From Welwitschia mirabilis (taxonomy: Eukaryota > Gnetophyta > Gnetopsida > Welwitschiales), in assembly GCA_051453625.1 (NCBI GenBank), contig JBOZIK010000001.1, positions 74,206,578 through 74,270,577 of the forward strand: a stretch of 64,000 nucleotides of DNA. Reading direction: 5' to 3'. The stretch's first letter is position 1. Each line of letters opens with the position of its first letter. The notes below the pieces were generated by a model that worked only from the letters and a program-made list of their open reading frames with translations, was not told the DNA's origin and ran no database searches. Of the stretch, positions 22,971-36,288 are shown in pieces. The position numbers and the translations under genes are program-made.

Positions 22971-23789
22971 AGGACACAAGGAGCTATAGGATTGTCACTG
23001 TTCAAATAAGTGCCTTGAATTTTAATTTGGGTTATTTATTTAAATAGTACTATTTTTTTAGTTAATAGATTTATTTCTATAATTTTTATTTTTCATAGCA
23101 TTAAAAGGTATTATCATACCCTCTATCATTCCCATAAACTAAGGATGATAATTTAGATTTCCAGAATTATTTTTTTCTATAGTTTTTTTAAGGTTTTATC
23201 TTTTTGGTTTTTATAACATAATAATATGTCATTTTCATTATCATCTCCATGATACATAGGACAAAAGTGGTCACTTTTATTTTCTATAATTTAATTCTTT
23301 TATTCTTTGTTTTTCCCCTATGGTCATTCTATTAGTTATTCCCATGATAGTTAAAACAATAGTCATTACACATCTTTTGAGTGTTAAGGATCCACACATT
23401 TTGATAAAAAATAAAACATCAAAGAGAGAATAACTTGAACTTTATTATGTACTTATCTTCCTTTTCATCTTAAATTAGATTCTCTTATTTCATTCTTATT
23501 TATTACTTTAATGAATAGTAATAGAAGGATTATTGGCAAAATTATTTTTGAAAGGATAAGAAACTTGAAAAATTCTAAGAACAATAGTAAGAAAACACTT
23601 TGATAATTTTTTTTAAAAAGAAGAAGAAAAACATAAAATAATGTTAAGAGTAGTAATTGGATCCCTTCCTCTTTTCAACCATCTTATTCTTTTTCGTCTA
23701 CTTTTCAAACTTTATATAGAAATGATAATAATACTTTTCAAATTTTAGGAATTTTACCTCATTTAGAAAAACTTCCTATAATCATTTTG

Positions 23790-24831
23790 TTAAACCTATG
23801 AAAAAGAGCCATATTCCATGCACTAATATAAGGAAGAAAAAGATTCCATGTAATTAATAATTGATGAAATAAAAAGGATCCAAGAAAATACCAACAAAAA
23901 TCTAGAAAATTTGATTGAAATCTTTTAACAAATACTATTACAAAATCAATGTTCTTTAGAACACAACATCCTAAAACCTATTATACTATATCTAACCTTG
24001 ATAAAAATGAGAATAAATTTAAAAAAAATTAATAATGATTCTTATTTTTGAATAGAACATGAAAATTTGGATTAAACTTCAACATCCTACTCCTTAGGAG
24101 ATAAGCAAAAGGGAGATAACAATAATACAACTCAATTTTTCAATAATGAAAATAAGGATGATCATTTATTACATGATGATATTAAGGTATTAGATTATAT
24201 TCCTACTATTCATTTACTGCTAGATAATTTAGATGAGGAACCCATTCATGAAAAATATAAAAATGTTTCAATCAATAATGAAGATGATACTCTTATCTCT
24301 CTTGGTAATCTTTTTAATCAATCTAATAACCTAGAGAATAAAAGAAATATTCACCAAGATAAGGAAGATATAATTATAAATAATAATGAGAAAAGTGAAT
24401 AAACAATCCAATAGAATAATGATAAAGACAATAATGACAAAACTAACCATAATTAAGGACCCATAAAGATTTGTTCAAATTTCTTAGAGGATAGACTTGT
24501 TTATTCCACCCATACTTCTACATCCCTTCCACTCATGCCTTCATGTAAAACTTTAAATTACATCCTTCACTTCACTTATACTTTGATTTTTATGTTACCT
24601 TATGATCTTGATAATCATAATATTTCTCCATCTCTTTTATTTAAACCTTCATGTAATTCTCAAAGTCATGTTCCTTTTCTTGACTTTTGTAAAGCTCATA
24701 ATTTTGAAGAATTTAATCCTCCTATCTCTACATCTCTTCCTTTTCAAAATTCATGTGATATTCAAAGTAACATTTTTTCTTTTTTTGCCAAGTCTACTTT
24801 ACCTTGTGCTGTTAATGATTATACTTTTTAA
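23790..24831 (+). pseudogene. Element N copy 1 degenerate ORF of unknown function
   Basis: Protein-like plus-strand sequence with a few stops and a frameshift. It has a Lys/Asn/Glu-rich first part, then an acidic Asp/Asn-rich middle (LLLDNLDEEPIHEKYKN near 24220), then a Phe/Pro/Ser-rich end open from 24535 (MLPYDLDNHNISPSLLFKPS). No CCHC knuckle, Gag helix bundle or protease triad is seen. The copy 2 counterpart (35270-36288) keeps the same layout. It sits where gag would be, after the primer-binding site and leader. It is either a highly diverged Gag or a lineage-specific protein. Confidence 0.5.
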
Positions 24832-27593
24832 AAGTATGACTTGGCATATCTTGGAATTTTTAATTAGGGTAAAACTTATCTTCTTGATGATAATCCATGC
24901 TTATAGTAGAATCTTAAAGAGCTTTTCAATCTTACTAAACATTCTCAAGAGCCCTTAAAAACTACTTGAATCCATTCTTTGAGTAGTACCTTGAATGCAT
25001 TATATAATGATACTCATGATTTATGTTTTAAAAAGATATTATTTTTCACTAAAATTTATCACTTCTTTATATCTTATTTGGAGTTTAAAATTTATGCTAT
25101 CAAAGTTTTATCATCTTACACTTCTTTCTTCTAATTGATTTTACTAAAAAATGATTGTATACCTCTTATGTTTTATCAATTGGTTTCTATTTGATTTGAC
25201 CCTTATTTTCTAAAAAGATACAATACCTAAATACAACTTTTACACAACTAGTTAAATATCTCAATGGTTAGGTCCTTATATTTTATAAAAAGTACATATT
25301 AAAATGGCTCAGTTGAAACCTCTAATTTAAACACTTGAAAAATTTAGGAGTTAATATATAAAAAGTTAAACATTATTAAAATATTTATATATAAAACATT
25401 GAACATGATAAAAGCAATTGCTTGTATTTTCATCCTACCATTATCTAAATTCTTCCTTAACTATTTCTGTTGGTAAATGTTATCGTATGACTTGAACATC
25501 TCTAAGTTGATTAATGTTTTACTTTAAAGACTTTTCTTGGGTATCCTATGTCATAAGATTAAGTTCACCTAATCTTAAGATATTCATACATCTATGGGAT
25601 TTATTTTTAAAGAAGATGGCTTGACTTATTTTATTCTCTCTCAATGATATAAGTTCTTAGTTGTTTTGATGTTCTTCCTTATTTCTCATCTCATTACTTC
25701 ATTCTTATCCTTATGAGTAATTGGTTATGTGAAATCTACTCTTTTTTTAGAAAGAGAAGCAAAAAAGAAAAACAACAAGAAGAAAAAGATAAAGTAAAAA
25801 AGAAAGCAAAATAAAAGAAAATAAATAAATAATAACCATGATCTTTTGTATCTAAACTAAAACCATGTTACGCATGATGCCCTATTACAAATACACAAGG
25901 GCAAATTTTCCTAAGAGGGGCCTTTGATAGTGTGATATGGGAGCTATGGAAACTCTAATGAGGAGTCAGTTAGTCATGCTGTGTAGGTCCTTACTTCTTT
26001 AATAGCATTTCACTCCCCTAATCATGGAAAAATAATTTTTACTTAGAGGCTATGAGATCAGTGATGTCCTTGGTATTATTAGAGGTATTACTCATTTTTT
26101 AGACTCTTTTTTCATATATTACTTTGATATAATTATTCCTTTTTTTTGGATTCTAATGTTGTTTTGGGATATGAACAAGTGAATTCATCTCTAAACAAGT
26201 TTTGATCTTATCATTTCTTGATTAAAAACATTATATATATTTGGTTTTATCATAACCATTGTCTATTTGAGTGGTACCTTATGAGTTTTTACATCATTAC
26301 TAAATGATTTTATGTTTTCTACCAAGGGGCTTTGCTGGTTGAAATTTTGGATAGGTAAATAATCTTCTTCATGTTCCTAGTTGTCCATTTTCATTATGTT
26401 TTTCTTAGTCATTTTGTTTATAATTTTTAAAGTCACTTACATATCTTTTTTCACATAATAATTAGGACTTAATCATTTGGTAGTTTCTACTTATCTTTTT
26501 ATTTTTCACTTGTGATTTTTATTTATAAGGATTGTTTTTCTTATAGTAGTTTAATTGATGCATTCCTTTCACTTTGATTGATGTATTCCTTTTGTTTTAT
26601 GTGAATGTTTTTCCATTTCTTTGCTTTTAATTTGGTATACATACACTTACAAAATCTTGAATGCTTATTAAGTTTGGAGTACATTTGAGGAGATATTCTA
26701 AAGCATTTCTTCCTTCTACTTAGTGCATTATTATGATCTCATAAGTCTCTTTCATGAAGGTCATGTTGTTGAGGATAATTCTTCACTTTTTAGTTTTTCC
26801 TAATTTATTATTACTTTTCAAATGCTTGACTACTTTTAGATTTTTTCTAGTTTTTATTATCTTTATAAAACATTATTTTATCAATGTTATTCCATGTCTA
26901 TTATCCGCATGATAGATAGGATGATAATCATCCTTTTTTACTCTTTTGCAATCTGAGACATATTGCTTCACCTGTGAAGGGAAAGAAAATCTTTTTGAGC
27001 TACTTAAGAGATATTAAGTAAAATTTTAAATCTAAAAGGAAATTTTTAATCTTTCATGCTATATATTTATGATGAGTTATTTGGATATTATTTCACATTA
27101 CTTAAATAAAATTTAATGAACTTTATCTCACAAGAGCACAATAGCACACTCACAGAGTTTTTTTATAGCTATGTTTTAGAACATTTGAACATCTTAAATA
27201 GGAAAAAAGAATGTTATGATTACTCTTTGTACTTCATCCCTTACAGAATACATTAATGAACTTAAATACATAATTTTGAGTTATCCCTACTTAGTTTTAC
27301 ACATTAAATTTAGTACAATTATCTCAAATTATGCATACACATTATTATTTATAAACTATCATTGTTATATTTTATGATTTATTTCTATGTATGACATTAA
27401 TTTGTAATATTATGATTTTTTTAAGTAAGGGGCATATAAGTATGTTAATATTTTTATTAGTTAATTGGCTTTTAATGTCTATTTTCACATAGTCAAAATT
27501 AAACTCATAATTAGATTTTTCTAGTTATTAGTTATTTTAGTCAAATTAACTTGCAATACAGTTGATTATTTACTTTGCCATGGATTAACAAGG
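24832..27593 (+). mobile_element. Element N copy 1, 3' non-coding internal region
   Basis: About 2.8 kb between the ORF and the polypurine tract, without coding motifs. It holds an A/G-rich run at about 25750-25830 that recurs in copy 2 at about 37235-37310. No RT or integrase is present. Confidence 0.6.
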
Positions 27594-27608
27594 CTAAGTA
27601 GGAGGCTA

Positions 27609-28942
27609 TGTTGAAATGTCAATTTGTAAGAAGTTACTGGTATATTTTAAGTACTTTTGTAGGACATTTATAGAGGTTTAGATGTAATTCTGATGGTTAT
27701 GGAGAGTTGATGGAATAATCATAGAAACATGTAATTCTTAGCATATTTGAAGCTAGTTTAGGCATGTTCTAGTATTTAGTATTTTAGAGGAATATTAATG
27801 ATGAAGAAGGTTGATTTTTGTTAGCTAGAGAGATTTCGTACACCCTGTCATTCCCATGACAGTCAAGACAACAACACTGTAATAGCCTATTACAATAGCA
27901 ACATGAACTAGAGTTAGAAGCTAATTAGTACCTTTTCTAGGGAGGCATCATCTCCATGACATGAGGGACAACAATATATTTGGAGATAACTACAAGGCTA
28001 ATGATAGAGCTAGAAGCCAATTATTTACATGTTATTATGGGGCATTATCCTTAGTGTTGTCCCCATGACAGTTAAGATGATAATTATTTTGTATAAATGG
28101 AATTAAATTATCCTGTAATGGAGTCATGTGCCTCACTTGGGATACTAATATTTCTTCTCTGACTTCTAGGATTATGGTTTTAGAACCTTTAATGTAAAAT
28201 TATAAATACCTCCCTTGTCCTCACTTCCAATTCATCTTTTTTACTTGATGTTCTTGTGATGAAAGATTGAAGGATAAGAGTTCTATCTAGTAGCTACAGA
28301 TAGAAGTTTACCTTGGTACTAGAATGAGTATCCTCTATAAGGTACTATTACTTTATTATAAATGGAATGTAAAAGTTCATGATTAATTCAATTACTCTTT
28401 TCACTACAATTATGTGAATATTCCTTATGGTTTAAGTTGATTATAGTTTAGTGAGAATTTTATAGTTTATTTAGATAATAAGGGTAACATTTTTTAAGGT
28501 TGGATTTATTAATATAGATTTGGCATTGTATTTCTTTAATTTAATTTCATATTTTTATATTCCATTTAGCTTATCTTATATTTTATGTTTGTTAGAAATA
28601 AGTGTTAAACTATTTCTAATTGATCTAAATTATAAAGAAGTAGTTCTTGTAATAGAAGGATTAGAATCCAAATAGAACTCATCTCACTTATATTTCATCC
28701 ATTACATTCCACCTTTAGTCATAATTGTATTATATTTACATTATTTTTAAATTTCATTTACAAAAATAGAAAAGATTAAAAATACTTTATGAAATCAATT
28801 CTCTAACTTCTATCCTAGTGTCTTTAATGGATTATGATATTTAGGTTAACTTTTGTCTATACTAGTATGTGTTTTCTACAAGTATTATGATTTAAAGGTT
28901 CTATCTAAGAACATAATAATTGCATAAATTAATACCACAACA
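27609..28942 (+). mobile_element. Element N copy 1, 3' LTR
   Basis: It begins TGTTGAAATG after the polypurine tract and ends ACAACA. It shares diagnostic variants with the copy 2 3' LTR (for example TGTCAT...ATGACAGTCAA and 'ctagtattta') rather than with its own 5' LTR. Confidence 0.8.
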
Positions 28943-29975
28943 CCTCTTAGTAGGATTCCCATAGTTACAAATACTGTTAAAGGTTCCTTTTGAAAAAATT
29001 TACCCTTGTGTGGTGGAATATCATAGTGACCATGTATTTAACACAGATATAACAGATCATGACCATTATTCTTTTTTCTTTTTCTCTTTTTTTCGAATAA
29101 ATAAATAAATCTCATATGACCACACACTCTACAAGACAAAGGTGAAGAAGTGAGATGAAAGATAAAAAAGAACACATCTAAATAACCAAAGGTTTCACAC
29201 CATTAAGGAAAACATAAGAACCAAGGAATCTTATTTTAAACTAAAGTTCATAGATGTGTGCATGCATTAAAATTAGATGAATCTAATTTTATCATTATAA
29301 AATGCCCAAGTATGAATACTAATCATAGAAACTTCATAAAGTAGATACATAAGTCAAGTTAAAAAAGATTAATTGACACCATAACATCCACCAAAGAAAT
29401 CATCCAAGAGAGCGTTTAGACAATGATAGGAAGAAAGTCCTTCTCATTAAGGGGAACTCCCAAATAAGTTCTTTTATATTGTCAAGGTTGCATTAAAAGG
29501 TTTTTCATATATTTTCAATTTTTATTCATAAACTTTCTAAATCTCCCTAATGTCTAAGTTGGAAATCTAAACTAAGCCATTAAAATGTACTTTCTCTATA
29601 AGACAAGGACGTAACCATTTAGAGACCACTTGTTGTATAAAAGATTCACTCTTGCATTGTATAAAAGAATAATTTAACTAGCTTTAACCTTTTATGAGTT
29701 AACTTTTTAACATGTTTGAACTTTTCTCAGGATTTGTAAATGAGTTGATGATGTATGATACAAGTACATTTTTTATCTAAATAATTAAGTTGAAATAATT
29801 TATTTTTAATATTTTCATAAAGGCCTACAAGATTAAATTAAAAAGAAGAATGATCAGAATTATAACAAACATCAATTGGTAAAATAAATTTTTTTTTTTT
29901 AAACACAAGTTTATAAAGTAAAAAACCAAGAGAATTATGATAAGTAGTATGATAAGTTCAAAGAATATTGTATAG
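28943..29975 (-). mobile_element. T1 internal flank right of N, copy 1
   Basis: AT-rich DNA that resumes T1 after the N insertion. It is repeated at 40397-41381, where it runs directly into the integrase end. No coding motif was found in it. Confidence 0.6.
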
Positions 29976-30929
29976 TGTATCATAAAATTTAATAAAATTA
30001 ATAGACCCTCACTCAAATGTATAGCATATCATAAAAGTTATCATCTATAAACAATCATCATGATGAGATGTTAAAAATATATAAGTAACATGCATAATAT
30101 CTCAGAAATAAGAGTGTATATCATGATGATACTTAGAATATGATATCTATGAAAATATAAATTTTTAAGCATAATTATCAAATGAAAAATGCATCATACA
30201 ATAATAAATCACTTTCCTTCTTATTCCATAATAAACTCTTGATATGCTATAGGCTCAAGTGTAGGTTTGAAATGTCTACTGTCATACTGTGCTTAAGGGT
30301 AATATGTGATCATGCATATCAGTCAGCTACTCCTTGGGTGCTATACTCTCCTCTTAACCATGGATATTTTCTAATGCAAGTTAATTAATCCTCACTCCAT
30401 ACCCTCTTTAAGGCCTTTTACTATATATACTTGGAGATCTTATACCTGCTTAAGAGTTAAACCAATCATAGATCTCTATACTTAAGGTCATTTTGCCTTT
30501 CTTGAAGCCTATATGCCCATGTCCTGTAGGTAACAAGATGATGTCTAAAGATGTGTAAGATGTTATTTACCCATAGGATGAGATATACTAAAGCATCTAA
30601 AAATAGCTAAGAGGAGGTAAAAATATCCCAGAGTATATATTTGACAAATCTCAATCATTGTCCTACATTTCCTCTAGATAAATATCAGTAAGTCCATCTA
30701 CTCTCCCATTTGAACATTGCCAATATCTAAATATGAACTACCATGACATGACTATCATGGAGTGGATGATGTTATGGATTAATTCTTTCCATAGAATTCC
30801 ATAGGTAGGTGATAGATGTATCATCAAAACTCTTTATCTGTATTCTGTAACATCAACTAGTATGGCTAATGCTATGTCACAAGCATGATGTTTCTCTGCA
30901 CCACCAAATGAATAACTAAGTATGCTTCC

Positions 30930-31105
30930 AATGCCACTTATTCAGTAACTATGATGATGGGACCTGGGAAAATAGATATCTCATGGCTATAAATCATAGC
31001 TATAATATTGTCAACTAGATGAGCATGAGTGTTAAAGCACCTCTCAATGTACATCATGTCGTAGAACTCTCTGGTCTAAGAGGCATAAGAGACTTCATGT
31101 CCATC
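30930..31105 (-). pseudogene. T1 downstream ORF fragment, copy 2
   Basis: The minus-strand frame reads GHEVSYAS, stop, TREFYDMMYIERCFNTHAHL, VDNIIAMIYSHEISIFPGPI. It is the same protein as in copy 1. The stop after YAS is a sense codon in copy 1, and copy 1's stop after MYIER is Cys here. Together the two copies show a once-open reading frame on T1's coding strand. Confidence 0.5.
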
Positions 31106-32272
31106 TACTATTTATCTAAGCTATAATGCAGTTAATCTCTAATTTACTTCTAGTTCAATCCTACTCATAAAGTATTTGAAGTGTCTCTCCACATGAATAG
31201 AAGCTAATTGAATGATATGGATCAAGCCTATTAAGTCAATGGATTCATAAGCTTTACATGCTTAATCATAAGTGAGACTATTGAGAATGTCTCCTGCTCT
31301 GATATCTTTGTCTCTAGCTCATCCTATCTATGTCATCATGTGTGTGTTTCAACCATTCAAAAACATAAAGTACATCATGTGAGAAAAATAAAAATCACTA
31401 AAATATGTCTCGTGAAATCTCTAAAGGATCCCAAAAATTGGTTTTTTTGTGTAAAAATCATAAAAATATGTTGTCCTCCCTTAATAGAATTAATACATCT
31501 CATATTACCTAATAAAGCAAAGAAAAAGCATGAAATGTGAGAAAAATGGAAAATTATAAAATAAGTAGACCCCACAGAAGGTTAAAAATAAAAGTGCCTA
31601 AATCAAAAAACTAATTTAGTAGAAGAATTAAGCTTATCATGCAGATCAAATTATCTATAAAAACAATTATGTTTTGACTTATGATTTTCTTGAAAATGGG
31701 TTTCAAAGATAAAAAACCTAATTCTATCTCATAAAATACAAAAATCAAATATATCATAAATTACTTGATCTACATCAGATCCATAAGTACCAAATCAAAG
31801 AGCATAAAAAGCTATATGATATATCTAAAAACTAAAATTCAAAAGACTAAAAAGTGGGGACAAAAATAAAACATAATGAGGGAGAGAAAAACATACCTTA
31901 TCTTGACAAATTTGATCAAATCTTGTAATATAGGACACTAAAATCACAGGTGAAAGTTTCAAAACATTAAAATATCTAAAACTGATAATTGTCTCTAGAA
32001 AGAATGAATGAAAATGATGTAAGAATAAAGAAAATTGATGGAAAAAAAGGTAAAACTATGCTTTTATTACATTGTTACCTGGTCATGTTGTTTAGATGAT
32101 AGTCATAGGATGACTATTAGAAAATCTTAGATTATTGTTTACTAAGTCCTCTAGATGACTAAGTGAATGATGAAACTTTAAAAAATAAAAAAAAGAACAA
32201 AAATTTTATCCAAATAAATTAGGTTCAAATATTAGTATAAAAGTATCAAAATTTATTAGAAAGTCCAAAAGA

Positions 32273-32372
32273 NNNNNNNNNNNNNNNNNNNNNNNNNNNN
32301 NNNNNNNNNNNNNNNNNNNNNNNNNNNNNNNNNNNNNNNNNNNNNNNNNNNNNNNNNNNNNNNNNNNNNNNN
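32273..32372. other. Assembly gap with duplicated flanks
   Basis: The 80 bases before the N run (32193-32272) are repeated immediately after it (32373-32452) with one mismatch, which suggests unmerged contig overlap. Confidence 0.85.
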
Positions 32373-33261
32373 AAGAACAAAAATTTTATCCAAATAAATT
32401 AGGCTCAAATATTAGTATAAAAGTATCAAAATTTATTAGAAAGTCCAAAAGATAATGTATGATGAATAAGCATGACAAAAAAACATTAGGAACTAGGAAT
32501 GCTCTAAATAATTAAAAGATAGGATAAGGAAATGTACTAAGTAAGATGAAGCATGATCAAATAAAATCAACAAATGTATTAAATTGCAAAAAAAAATGAT
32601 CATGAAAAATATATAGAGCTTTAAAAGACTACAAAGGAACAACATTAAAATTGTAAAAAACATCATCTAATTAAAATGATAAAAGAAAGTCAACTTTATT
32701 TGATAAAATAAGTAAAAATAAAAATAACAATGAAAAAACTACTAAATGATAAGGTTTTAGAATAATTATAAAAAAATATGGACATTACTTTAACATACAA
32801 AATCAAGTAATCAAAGAATAAGAGAACAAAATTGGACAATGCTAAACATAAAGAAGATAGCATGCCTACCCTAAATCCTAACTTAGAAAAACCCCTCAAA
32901 ATAAATCATAAAATTACATGAGTAAAGATGCATAACAAAGTGTAATAACTTTATAATTTTCCACATGAAAAGATAGTGATTATGATAATACTAAAAATTA
33001 AGTGCTCTAAACAAGAAATGATAATATCAAAAGCTATTAAGAAATAAACTTACTTACTCACATCCCAAAGCATACCCTAATCCTCAAAAGTGAAATGATC
33101 ATATATGAATACTAAGAGTCTAGAAAATAAGCAATTCCTATGATAACACTAGGAATACACTAATCCCATGGTCTTAAAATTTTGTAGTATCTTTAATAAT
33201 AAAGGGAGTGTAATTATAGTCAGATAAGCAAGGATTCATGAAGGCTAGTCACTTAACCCCT

Positions 33262-34418
33262 TGTTGTGATGCTAAGTTATAAGAATTTGATAGTGAATTT
33301 TAAGTACTTTTATAGGACATTTTTATAGATTTAGATACAATTCTGATGATTATGGAGAGTTAATCAAATTATCATGAAAACATGTAATTATTAGCATATT
33401 TGGAGGTATTTCAGGCATGTTCTTATACTTAGTGTTTTAAAGGAAGATCAATGATGAAGAAAGTTGATTTTCATTAGCTAGATAGCTTTTAAAGAATGTT
33501 ACCTCCATGATAGTTAGGATGATAGCACTATATTAGCCTATTACAATAGCAACATGGACTGGGCTAGAAACTAATGAGTCCCTTTTTCTAAGGAGGTATG
33601 ATTTCCATTATCATTCCCATGATAGAAAGAATAAAAAAACATTTGAAATCAACTATAGAATCACTTATAGAGCCAGAAGTTAATGGCTTACTTATTATTA
33701 TAGAGCATCATTTCCATTGTAATCCTCATGGCAATTGGAAAAACGACTATTTTGTATAAATGGAACTAAATTATCCTATAATGGAGTCATGCACCCTACT
33801 TAGGCTACTAGGGCTTCTTAGTTGACTTCTAGGATCATAGTTCTAAAACCTTTAATGTAAAACTCTAAATACCTCCTTTATTCTCACTTCTAATTCATCT
33901 TTTTTACTCAAGGTTCATCTGGTAGCTATAAAGAGAAGTTTACCTTAGTGTTAGATTGAGTATCCTCAATTAAGTTATTACTAGTTTGTTGTAAGTGGAT
34001 GTAAAAGTTCATAATTAACCTAATTACTCTTTTTACTATAATGTGTAAATGTCCCTTATGGTTTAAGTTGATTATAGTTTAGTGATAATTCTATAGTTTA
34101 TTTAGATCATAAGAGCAATCTTTATTAAGGTTAACTTTATTAGTCTATATCTTACATCGCATTTCTTTTATTTAATTTCAATCATTACATTTCACGTTCA
34201 TTCATCATTGCATTGTATTTACATTATTGTTTGCTTCCATTTACAAAAATAGAAAATATTAAAATACTATGTAAAACAAATTCTCTAACTTTTATCTTAA
34301 TGCCTTTAATGGGTTATGAGGTTCACTCCCATATATACTAGTGTGTATTTTCTACAAGTATTATAATTTACAGGTCTTGCATAAGGACCTAAAGATTACA
34401 TAAATTTACAGTACAACA
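33262..34418 (+). mobile_element. Element N copy 2, 5' LTR
   Basis: It starts TGTTGTGATG and ends ACAACA. It is shorter than the copy 1 LTR because of an internal deletion near 34165-34185 (the stretch corresponding to about 22555-22715 is missing). Confidence 0.75.
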
Positions 34419-34421
34419 TTT

Positions 34422-34439
34422 TGATGCCATTATTATGGA
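34422..34439 (+). promoter_or_regulatory. Element N copy 2 primer-binding site (tRNA-Asp type, decayed)
   Basis: TGATGCCATTATTATGGA lies three bases after the LTR end. All but one difference from the tRNA-Asp complement are C-to-T or G-to-A. Confidence 0.65.
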
Positions 34440-35269
34440 AGGACATAAGAAGCTAGAGGACTATCACTATTTAAATAAGTACCTTGAATTTTAATTAGGG
34501 TTATTTATTTGAAATAGTTCTATATCTCTTTTAGTTTACTAGGTTTATTCCTATAATTTTTATTTTTCATAGCATTAGAAAGTATTATCCTCTCATCTTT
34601 CATCCCATGATACTAAGGAAAGTAATTTAGATTTTCAAAATTAGTTTTCTCTATGAGTTTTTTAAGGTTTTATGTTTTTTGGTTTTTATAGAATAATAAT
34701 ATGTTATTTTCATTCTCATCCTCATGACACATAAGACAATAGTGGTAACTTTTATTTTTTGTAATTTATTCTTTTATTCTTTAATTTTTCCTTTTTCCTA
34801 TGGTCATTTTTTTAGTTATTTCCATGACAGTTAAAATAATGGTCATTACACATCTTTTAAGTGTTAAGGATCCACAAATTTTGATAAAATAATGAAACAT
34901 CAAATAAAGAAGAATTTGATCTTTATTGTGTACTTATTTCCCTTATCATCTTGAATTAGATTCTCTTATTTCATTCTTCTCTATTAATTTAATGAGTAGT
35001 AATAGAAGGATTATTGGTAAAATTCTTTCTGAAAGGACAAGAAACTTGAAAAATTCTAAGGATAATAGTAAGAACACACTTTGAGATTTTTTTGCAGAAA
35101 GAAGGAGAATAACATAAAATGATATTAGGAGTAGGAATTAGATTCCTTCCTCTTTTTAACCATCTTATTCATTTTCCTATACTTTTCAAACTTTATATAG
35201 AAATGGCAATAATACTTTTCAAATTTGAGGAATTTTACCTCATTTAAAAAAAACTTCCTATAATCAATT

Positions 35270-36288
35270 TTGTCAACTTGTGAAGAAGAATCATCTTCCA
35301 TGAATCACTATGAAGAAGAAAAAGATTCCCTGAAAGTAATAATTGATGAAATAAAAAAGAGCCAAGAAAATACCAAAAAAAATTTAGAAAATTTGATTAA
35401 AATATTTTAATAAATACTATTACAAAATCAAGTTTGTTTTATAACACAACATCCTCAAATCTATTCTACTACATCCAACCTTGATAAAAATGAGAATAAC
35501 TTAGAAAAAATTAACAATGATTCTTAATTTCAAATAGAAAATAAAAATTTGGATTGAACATCAATATCCTACTTATTAGAAGATGAGAAAAGTGAGATAA
35601 AAATAATACAACTCAATATTTCAACAATCAAAATAATTATGATCATTTATTAGATGATGATATTAAGGTATTAGATAATATTCCTGCCATATATTTATTA
35701 CTAGATAATTTAGATGAGGAATTCATTTATGAAGAATTTAAAAATTTTTTTATCAATGAGGAAGATGATGCTCTTATTTCCCTTGATAATATTTGTAATA
35801 AATTTAATAACCTAGAGAATGAAAGCAATATTCAATAAGAGAAGGAAGATATAATTACAAAAAATAATGAGAAAAGTGAAGAAACAATCTAATAGAATAA
35901 TGATAAAAACAATAATAATCAAGGACCCATAGAGATTTGTTCAAATTTCATAGAGGATAGAATTATTTATTCTACCCATACTTCTACATCCTTTTCACTC
36001 ATGCCTTTATGTACAACTTCAAATCACATCCTTTACTTCACTTATACTTTGTTTCTTAGATTACCTTATGATCTTGATAATCATAACCTTTTTCCATCTC
36101 TTCCATTTAAACCTTTCCATAATTATCAAAGCCATTTTTCTTTTTTTAACTTTCATAAAACTCATAATTTTGAAGAATCTATTCCTCCTATCTTTGCATC
36201 TCTTCCTTTTAAAAAGCCATATGATACTCAAACTAACATTCTTTTTTTTCCTACCAAGTCTACTTTACCTTGTGTTATTGATGATTAA
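35270..36288 (+). pseudogene. Element N copy 2 degenerate ORF of unknown function
   Basis: Counterpart of 23790-24831. The first part contains EEEKDSLKVIIDEIKKSQEN and NTKKNLENLIKIF, an amphipathic charged stretch that could form a coiled coil. The middle contains LLLDNLDEEFIYEEFKNF. The open end (36001-36288) contains LRLPYDLDNHNLFPSLPFKP. Start codon and function unknown. Layout and composition match copy 1, but stops and frameshifts partly differ. Confidence 0.5.

Larger units (their letters stand above)
21462..28942 (+). mobile_element. Element N, copy 1: non-autonomous LTR element nested in T1
   Basis: Two LTRs (21462-22949, 27609-28942), a decayed tRNA-Asp-type primer-binding site (22953-22970) and a polypurine tract (27594-27608) frame an internal region of about 4.6 kb. 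It has no RT, RNase H or integrase. One degenerate ORF of unknown type lies at 23790-24831. The LTR start (TGTTG.AATG.CAA) and polypurine tract resemble T1's, so N probably relied on a T1-like partner. The flanking five bases are TCACT on the left and CCTCT on the right, a decayed form of the CCCCT/CCCCC pair at copy 2. Confidence 0.8.
18383..29975. repeat. Tandem duplication, copy 1 (~11.6 kb)
   Basis: Copy 1 is homologous over its full length to 29980-41381: T1 flank, element N, T1 flank, in the same order and orientation. Copy 1 starts near 'taaaacttaacaaaattaat' and ends at 'caaagaatattgt'. Divergence is visibly more than 10 percent in many stretches, so it is not an assembly echo. Confidence 0.85.

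Noticed and set aside
24602-24958. 118-codon open frame rich in Leu/Ile/Phe
   Set aside because: It overlaps the better-supported N ORF in another frame, and its composition follows from T-rich DNA.
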